Source: Litoditis marina (taxonomy: Eukaryota; Nematoda; Chromadorea; Rhabditida; Rhabditidae). From it: 64,000 nucleotides of DNA. The position numbers and the translations under genes are program-made. The stretch spans positions 8,761,060-8,825,059 of the forward strand of contig OZ038434.1 of assembly GCA_964036275.1 (NCBI GenBank), given 5' to 3'. Numbering within the stretch: the first letter of the stretch is position 1; each line of letters begins with the position of its first letter. This document shows, piece after piece, positions 57,809-64,000 of the stretch. The notes below the pieces were generated by a model that did no database searches, had not been told where the DNA came from, and saw nothing but the letters and a program-made list of their open reading frames with translations.

Positions 57809-60800
57809 ATGAGGTCTAGCTCGTCCAAATTCCCGGAAACTCCGAAGTCTAGAGCTGACTCTCCCCCAAAAAGCGAGAAAAAACCAGCATCATGCTCCAG
57901 TGAAAACATACGCGAGGTTAGTTGAATATTTAAGTGTATGCTGAAATTTATGACTGGATATTTCGGAAGCAGAACGGTTGATTTTTTTGCTGTAATGGTT
58001 TGTAAATTGATTCGAACAAGTTTTGAGCGACACATTTGTTGTGCTATAAGACCCAGTGTACCGCTCAAGTTCAATTATCAAATTCATTACTCAGGACTTT
58101 TTCTGCTCTCATACGGAGATTCTCATGAATGCCGCTCGAAGTGGAAACAAAGACGCCATTATGAAGTTGTACTCCAAATCTCTTGACCTGACCAAAACAG
58201 ATGAGGATGGAAACACGGCACTCCACATTGCTGCTATGGTCAGTGATTTTCAAGATTCTTTTCCACTTCATAAAGAAGTATTCTGAAACAGTTATGATGT
58301 TTATCCTACAGAACTATTTATCCTTCTTCAAGTCGTTGCACTATATAAAAGAAGTGCACTATATAAGCGTCATGTTTGGAATGAGTCGTGTCGTTTTTGA
58401 ATGTTGCGATGTCAAATTATCCTGAGCAACATTTGGAGCATTCGTATCCATCACTAGTATGCATCAGCGATATTAGAGCACGCTATTGATTATTTCAACC
58501 CTAATTCAGAACGGTCATGCTTTTCTCTGTCGCCTCCTGGTTGTGCTGACCACCCCCGTCATGCTTTGGAGGGTGACAAACAAGAGAGGACTACGGGCCG
58601 AACAACTAGCCACCACGGAACAGTCAGTTGAGATATTTTTGGTTCATCATCTAGTAATGAGTATCTGACCACTATCCATCATTCATCGAGTAGGGTAACC
58701 CACAATCAAGTGTTCATATTGGTTCATAACCAGATAGCATGTTCTGAGTGGACTTGTTGAAAGATATTATTCAAATCAGAACATTGGCTTCAACAACTGG
58801 TTCGAAAATCGCCTTGAAAGGTACGTTACCAAAGCCGACTCTGCAAATACAAGGACTCCAATATAGATTGATTTTGTCTGTGCGCATGTTGTGAACTGAA
58901 TCAACTTCTCCTACTCCGTGTCAAATTAATCAGAAGTGTTGTTTGAACATAAACTATTCACCCATCTTTTCAGGATTCGCACTGATTTACTCTGTTTGGA
59001 GCAAAGGAATCCTCATGTAAAATGTGGGTACAGTTTAGCAGAGCAGGAATCGACTCTATATTCAGTTAAGGTTTTTTTCGCAAGTCGGTTAAAGAAGTTT
59101 GAAGAGTTCAGGTGCCCAAGCTGTCTGTAACGATCGTCTCGTGGAGCAAATGAAAGAATGGCCTGAAAACGCGAAACTTCTCGTTTCATTCGATGGGGGT
59201 GGTATGAAAGTCCTTATTATCACACAGGTTGGTTATCTTCGTACCGTCGCAAACTCATCTAGATAGCGCAATGGGCACCAGGAAAATTCCATTGTGTATC
59301 GAATATTATCAACTCAAAGTGCAATTTGGCACTGTTATTCTTGGAAAGAATTGCAGTAATAAGAATGAAAAGTGTGTGAAATAATAGGTTGGCTTCAAAT
59401 AGCGCGGAAATCTTGTGAAAATAAGTCCATCAGGGCAAGGTTTTTGTTACTTTATCGATTGTGCACTAATACCTATACCGATTCAGATCCTAGTTCACCT
59501 GGATAGTTTGATACCTGGTGGTTTACTTCCTCGAGTTGATTGGATCGGTGGTACCAGCAGTGGGGGATTACTTACACTCATGCTCGCCCAAGGTGAATTC
59601 ACTAGACACATTTGACCAACAAATGCTGCAAATAACGTGATGCAGATGTAGAGTAGATGATGAGGATTGTTCGCCAGCAGACTAGAGAACCTTTGATCAG
59701 AGATACGCAGATACACACAGCAATGTGCATAGCTCCCCTTTCACAAATCTTTCATCACACTGTCCAGTACGGCGGCGACTTCTATACTCACGTCATGCAG
59801 GATAGTTCTCAACTGTTGTTTTAGACAGTTTACGTACCCAAACAGCCAATATAGATGAATGTAAGAAATGGTCATAACTATGATGTGGTTTGAGCTCAAT
59901 ACACGCCATATTCAAGAATTTTAATTTGAAAAAAACCGCATCAAACTACAACGTGATAAGGCAAAAACACCGGGTATGTGGCCCTATACCTTGTTCAGAA
60001 TCTTTAACTAGTTGTTGAACGTTTTTCTAAATGTAATTTCAACGTACATACTATTGCAAACAGATACTGATTGCAGATCGTCCAATGGCTTGGGCCCGAC
60101 GATTCTTCTTTGAAAACGGAACGCACGTCTTTTGCGGCAATACCGTGAGTGGGATTCACTTCATGTTGTTACAATGTCTGGTAATCGAAATATTCAGAAA
60201 CAATTCTGTGGCTGTCATCAGATGTCTCCAGAAGAATGATTATAACATACTGCAGACTGCAATAGTCCTGTGCACTTTGTTCAACCAAAATGAAAAGAAC
60301 ATTCTTCAAAAAATTGTCGCTGGCCCCTTGTGAGATGCTGTTTTATGACATAAGTGCCCGTATTTTGTACGTTACATGGGAAAACGTTCAATGAGAGATT
60401 ATTTACTCCTGATTTCCTTGGTTCAACAGATTTTTGCCTGTTTTTGACGTAGCGAAAGGTACCATTCAGAACAAGCAAAATACACCACACTATCGAAAAC
60501 TGAGACAGATATGAACCATTAAAAAATTGCTCAAGTAACTACTTGAGCTTACAAAATACGGCCACTGGTGTTTCTGGTGTTGATGTTTCAATACATTCAG
60601 TGACGCAGTTATTTGCGCTTATTTTGTTTTCAGGCCAAATTCCCTAAACACGACGTTCGTGGATTGGAGAGAGCTGGTCAGAAAGCGTACGGACCAAAAG
60701 CCCGAATGAGTTCATGCACGAACAAAAAGTTGGTTTTTCAGTCATTGTTTTTCATGATTTAGGGCTGAATAACATTCTGTAGGTCTTCATTCACCTCTAT

Positions 60801-63517
60801 GACAGAAGATCGTATAATATAAAAAGTTTAAACCGAAGATTTATCAGAAAACTACTTTGTAATACGAAATCTTGCGGGAAAATAATTGCGCCGCAAACAA
60901 GTTCAGTTCGAGAGTGGGAGATCTGTAATAATGCGCCGGAACGTAGCCGCTTCGCGATCTTCTCCGTTGAAGACAGACCTGAATTTTTCAACGTCTTTCA
61001 GAATAATGCTGACCGTGGCCGATACTCGCAAGTCGCCGGCAGCTCTGATACTCTTCCGATCCTATGCACCTCGAATTCCGGATCACGTGAAAGAAGAATA
61101 CGGTTATCTGGATCCCGACCGGATCCTCATGTGGAAGGCTGGACGTTGTTCCGCGTGAGTCTTACCCGTCGGAGAAAGAAGCGAGAAAGTATAAAACTTA
61201 ATTTTTGATTAGAATTGCATCCAACCTCTCTTGAAATCTTGAGCAAAAACCGAAAGTTTGGCCGTAAACACATCTATGAGTGCGTCCGAAATTTCGTTAT
61301 TTGTAAACAGTTTCAGATGTTTCCGGTTCATGTTATGCCTGTTTCCCCGATATTTAAGTATTCCTACTGTACCACGTCGAGTACGAATGAAATATCTACA
61401 TTGTCCAATTTTTGCTGCAGGGCCGCTCCGTACTACTTTGCCTCGTACAACGGTCTGTCCGATGGCGGTCTCGTCGCCAACAACCCCACCCTGCCACTCC
61501 TGTCCGACTTCCAGCAGTTTCATGAATTGGAGAGACAACACGGGGCCGCATCTTCGACGACGGTACCAAATCAAAACAATAATAGTGATAATAGTGAATA
61601 ATATAGGTGATTATTACTAATGATGGTTATGATCGACATGAATAATGGTAACGACCTACTGTTTTTCGACCACACTCACTGAAGACAGAAGTGACCTTTG
61701 CACTTTTTCGAAACAACTTTTAATGTTGACTTTTCTAGAATAAAGTCCAGCACACGGAGGACTCCTCTCAACGTCCCTCTGTGGGTGTCGTCGTTTCGTT
61801 CGGAACTGGTCAGGTGCCACCGGAAAATACGGACGGAATCGATCTCAATACGGAATCAATTTCAACTGTTAGTTCTGGTAGAACGCGAGCGTAAAGTAGC
61901 CAGGTTATCATTTTGTTCCCGACTTCTGCTAGAGGAGAACGAACCAGAGAGCGAAACAGTCGTGATTGTGGGATGAAAATGCTTGTGACCGAGACCACTC
62001 TGTCTTGTTTTTATATTTTCGTTTTTTCTGTCTATTATTCATGTTTCCCACTCGATCTAACGGGTTCTGAAACGATCGCGGTAGCGTTACTCCACATGTG
62101 ATTTTGTGTCATGTAATGGTTGTCAATATATAATGTAGTGTAAAGTGAAGTTAAAGAAAACTTCAATAAGAATGAATCTCTCGGCTCGATTAATTTGTTG
62201 GTTGCAGGTCAACCCCCTCCATATCGCCAAAACTGTGATGGGAGTAATCAACGGCGCGAAGAACGCGTTCAAACTTCTTCTAAAAGAGGTGACTTTGGTT
62301 CTATGATTTTTTTTGTGTCACTATGAATAATAGGAGAAAAGAGTTTTTTGTCAGTAGAAAACGTATGGTGAGAATGGGTGACATAGCCATTTTTTGCTCT
62401 TTCGAAACCACTTGGTAATTTTGGTTTCCACTTTAGAGCGCTGCTAGAAGAGTTTGGAAAAAAACGAAGACAGTACTTTTTGCTGATATAGTATAGAACC
62501 ACCCTATAACATTTAAATGTTCACATGAATGTGATAAGTGCTATAAAAAGAAGTAACCGGAATGGTTCTTTTCTATATGCACAAACAGTCAACCATTCTG
62601 TACCATCAAAAGACATTCCAAAAATGACAGAACATATTTATTTGAGGTCACTGCTTCTGATGGCCAGCCCGTACGGTATGCTCGTGCGTGGTGTCATTCT
62701 ATGAATACGCCATATTTCCGATTTTGTCCTCATCTTGAAACGGTGGGTCGATCGATATTTGTTTTTCATTTCTCACCTTCAATCTAAAGATGAAACATAA
62801 AAGCTCAATAATATTTTTCAAGTATCTTAGTTACTCAAATGTAAAAACGCTTGATTCTACCAGTTTCATTGAATATACGATCAACCATACACGTGGTAAC
62901 TTACGGATGACTTCGAAGGTGCATTAGGTTGTTATCGATTGTTTCAGGAGATCCACATGAATAATAATAGTTTTAAATGTTGAGGAAATACTGTAAAACA
63001 TAACTGTCTATGTTTAGGAAGTCACAATGGACAACACGGACATAGAAGGGCTCGCCAACTTGATGTGGGTGGCTGAGGTGGGTTCAGTATTTCGACATTA
63101 CTAGTTTCTGATCACAATACAACCGAATAATTTAGTTCCAACATAGAACCCAAACTTGAATGTTTTACAATCTTGACGTTAACATATCAGAAGTTTTGGG
63201 ATGAACTTGAAAACAGAAAAAAGAGAACGAGAGATAGAGAGTGACAGACATAGTGAGAGAGTGAGAAAGAGAGAGAAAGAAAGAGAGAAATACAGAGAAA
63301 TACGGAGAACGAAAATTATGAAGAGAGCTAGTGAAGATGTTATTGTTTTGAGTTGTACATGGTTTAATTTCAGTTGTACATTCGGGGTGAAATTCATGAG
63401 GAGTTGGAGCAGTTGGCTGCTCTGATAGCTCGAAAACCACTTTCGAAGAGCGCGAGTGAAAAATCGAGCAACTCCGTGAAAAGTCCGACGACAGAAAGTT
63501 CAAGAGAAGACATCTAA
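57809..63517 (+). CDS. PLA2G6-like patatin phospholipase, copy 4
   Basis: Fifteen exons join to 534 aa: 57809-57916, 58095-58238, 58510-58622, 58974-59023, 59112-59227, 59487-59592, 60077-60144, 60634-60728, 61002-61154, 61421-61562, 61739-61867, 62208-62288, 62647-62742, 63018-63077, 63374-63517. Residues 1-36 are a Ser/Lys/Pro-rich leader. The ankyrin part contains TDEDGNTALHIAAM. The patatin domain keeps DGGG (166-169), GTSSG with Ser201 and DGG with Asp332, then VGVVVSFGTGQV and RYARAWCHSM. The C-tail NSVKSPTTESSREDI is shorter than in copies 1 and 2. Exon 13 uses the weak acceptor ATTTGAG, and exon 13 plus the first 18 intron bases are almost identical to copy 2. Intron 14 carries a GA-rich tract (63218-63310), as in copy 2. 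The enzyme looks complete. The closest copy overall is copy 2. Confidence 0.9.
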
Positions 63518-64000
63518 GTCGATACAAGATACAGCTATGAATGAAATGAAGAATTCAACGTTGCCGTTTTTTTGTTACTACGTACTCCCACTCCGACAAA
63601 ACAGAGGGACATTGAACAAACTCAAATGAACAAGTTCCTTGATTCTGAATCTCGAGTTCTTGCAGTTCTCGACATTCTTCATGTACTTATTTGCGAGACA
63701 GCATACCTACTCTTATTCAACAGGTATTTAAGAGCTCAGCATTGCAAATATATTGTGCAGGCCCTGTGATCTATTCTTAATCTTCACAAAAAAGTAAATT
63801 TCCAACTTGCCTGCAAATCTAGGAGTCACTTCCTGTTCTCCTATTATTATCTGCTGCAGTGGTTTTTGGTCGAAACGCAGGTAGTCATAGTAACTGGTTG
63901 TACTCGTTAGTCTGTTCTTTTTCCGGCAGTTGGGTTGTCCCGAGAACGACCTTCGATCGCTTCTTATAGGAGCACGTATTGTGTATCCGAAAAAGTCAAA
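63518..64000. other. Sequence downstream of copy 4
   Basis: No gene, repeat or further lipase copy was recognised in the last 483 bp. No clear AATAAA was identified just after the stop. Confidence 0.5.

Noticed and set aside
61209..61574. 121-codon minus-strand ORF
   Set aside because: It is the antisense shadow of exon 10 of lipase copy 4.

Overview
The window looks like nuclear DNA of a free-living or parasitic nematode. Genes consist of short exons (50-200 nt, one of 432 nt) with GT/AG borders and TTTCAG-type acceptors, and they encode recognisable worm families: a MEC-2/UNC-1-type stomatin, a glypican, a Max-like bHLH-zip factor and group VI iPLA2-like lipases. Exons were joined by eye using splice consensus, reading phase and, for the lipases, comparison between copies. 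No open reading frame listed on its own represents a whole gene. The species cannot be fixed from sequence alone.

Layout. 1-2.8 kb: the 3' seven exons of a stomatin gene (+), whose start lies outside the window. 2.8-8.1 kb: intergenic, with a GAACC-rich foldback element. 8.1-15.5 kb: a complete 13-exon glypican gene (+, 528 aa) with signal peptide, one strong glycosaminoglycan site and a possible GPI tail. 15.5-17.9 kb: a tRNA-like SINE fragment and a small foldback. 17.9-21.1 kb: a five-exon Max-like (mxl) gene (-, 249 aa). 21-31 kb: a roughly 10 kb stretch with no convincing gene, holding several terminal-inverted-repeat elements and simple repeats. 31.0-32.2 kb: a four-exon gene (-, 230 aa) for a secreted protein I do not recognise.

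33.1-63.5 kb: the main feature, a head-to-tail array of four PLA2G6-like (calcium-independent phospholipase A2, patatin-domain) genes on the + strand. Copies 1, 2 and 4 are open from start to stop (542, 545 and 534 aa). They share 15 exons with the same phases and keep the DGGG loop, the GTSSG nucleophile elbow and the DG[G/A] catalytic-Asp motif. Copy 3 is a pseudogene that lost exons 6-11, including both catalytic residues, and carries a 7-bp frameshift and stop codons. It looks mosaic: exons 12 and 14 (and less clearly 13) resemble copy 1, exon 15 resembles copy 2. The proteins keep only about two to three ankyrin repeats ahead of the lipase domain and have divergent Ser/Lys-rich N-termini.

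The array is heavily invaded. Two related ATATAAGACG-ended inverted-repeat elements sit in introns 1 and 5 of copy 1. An antisense, 5'-truncated non-LTR reverse transcriptase lies in intron 9 of copy 2, and a MITE lies in the gap left by the missing exons of copy 3. A very young 4.6-kb LTR element lies between copies 3 and 4. It has LTRs that appear identical, a 5-bp target duplication and a tRNA-Gly primer site on the minus strand, but no detectable gag or pol. Three palindromes fitting TTGGCA-N3-TGCCAA (the NFI consensus) occur within the array. One lies before exon 10 of copy 2 and two were neighbours in the copy 3-4 spacer before the LTR element split them.
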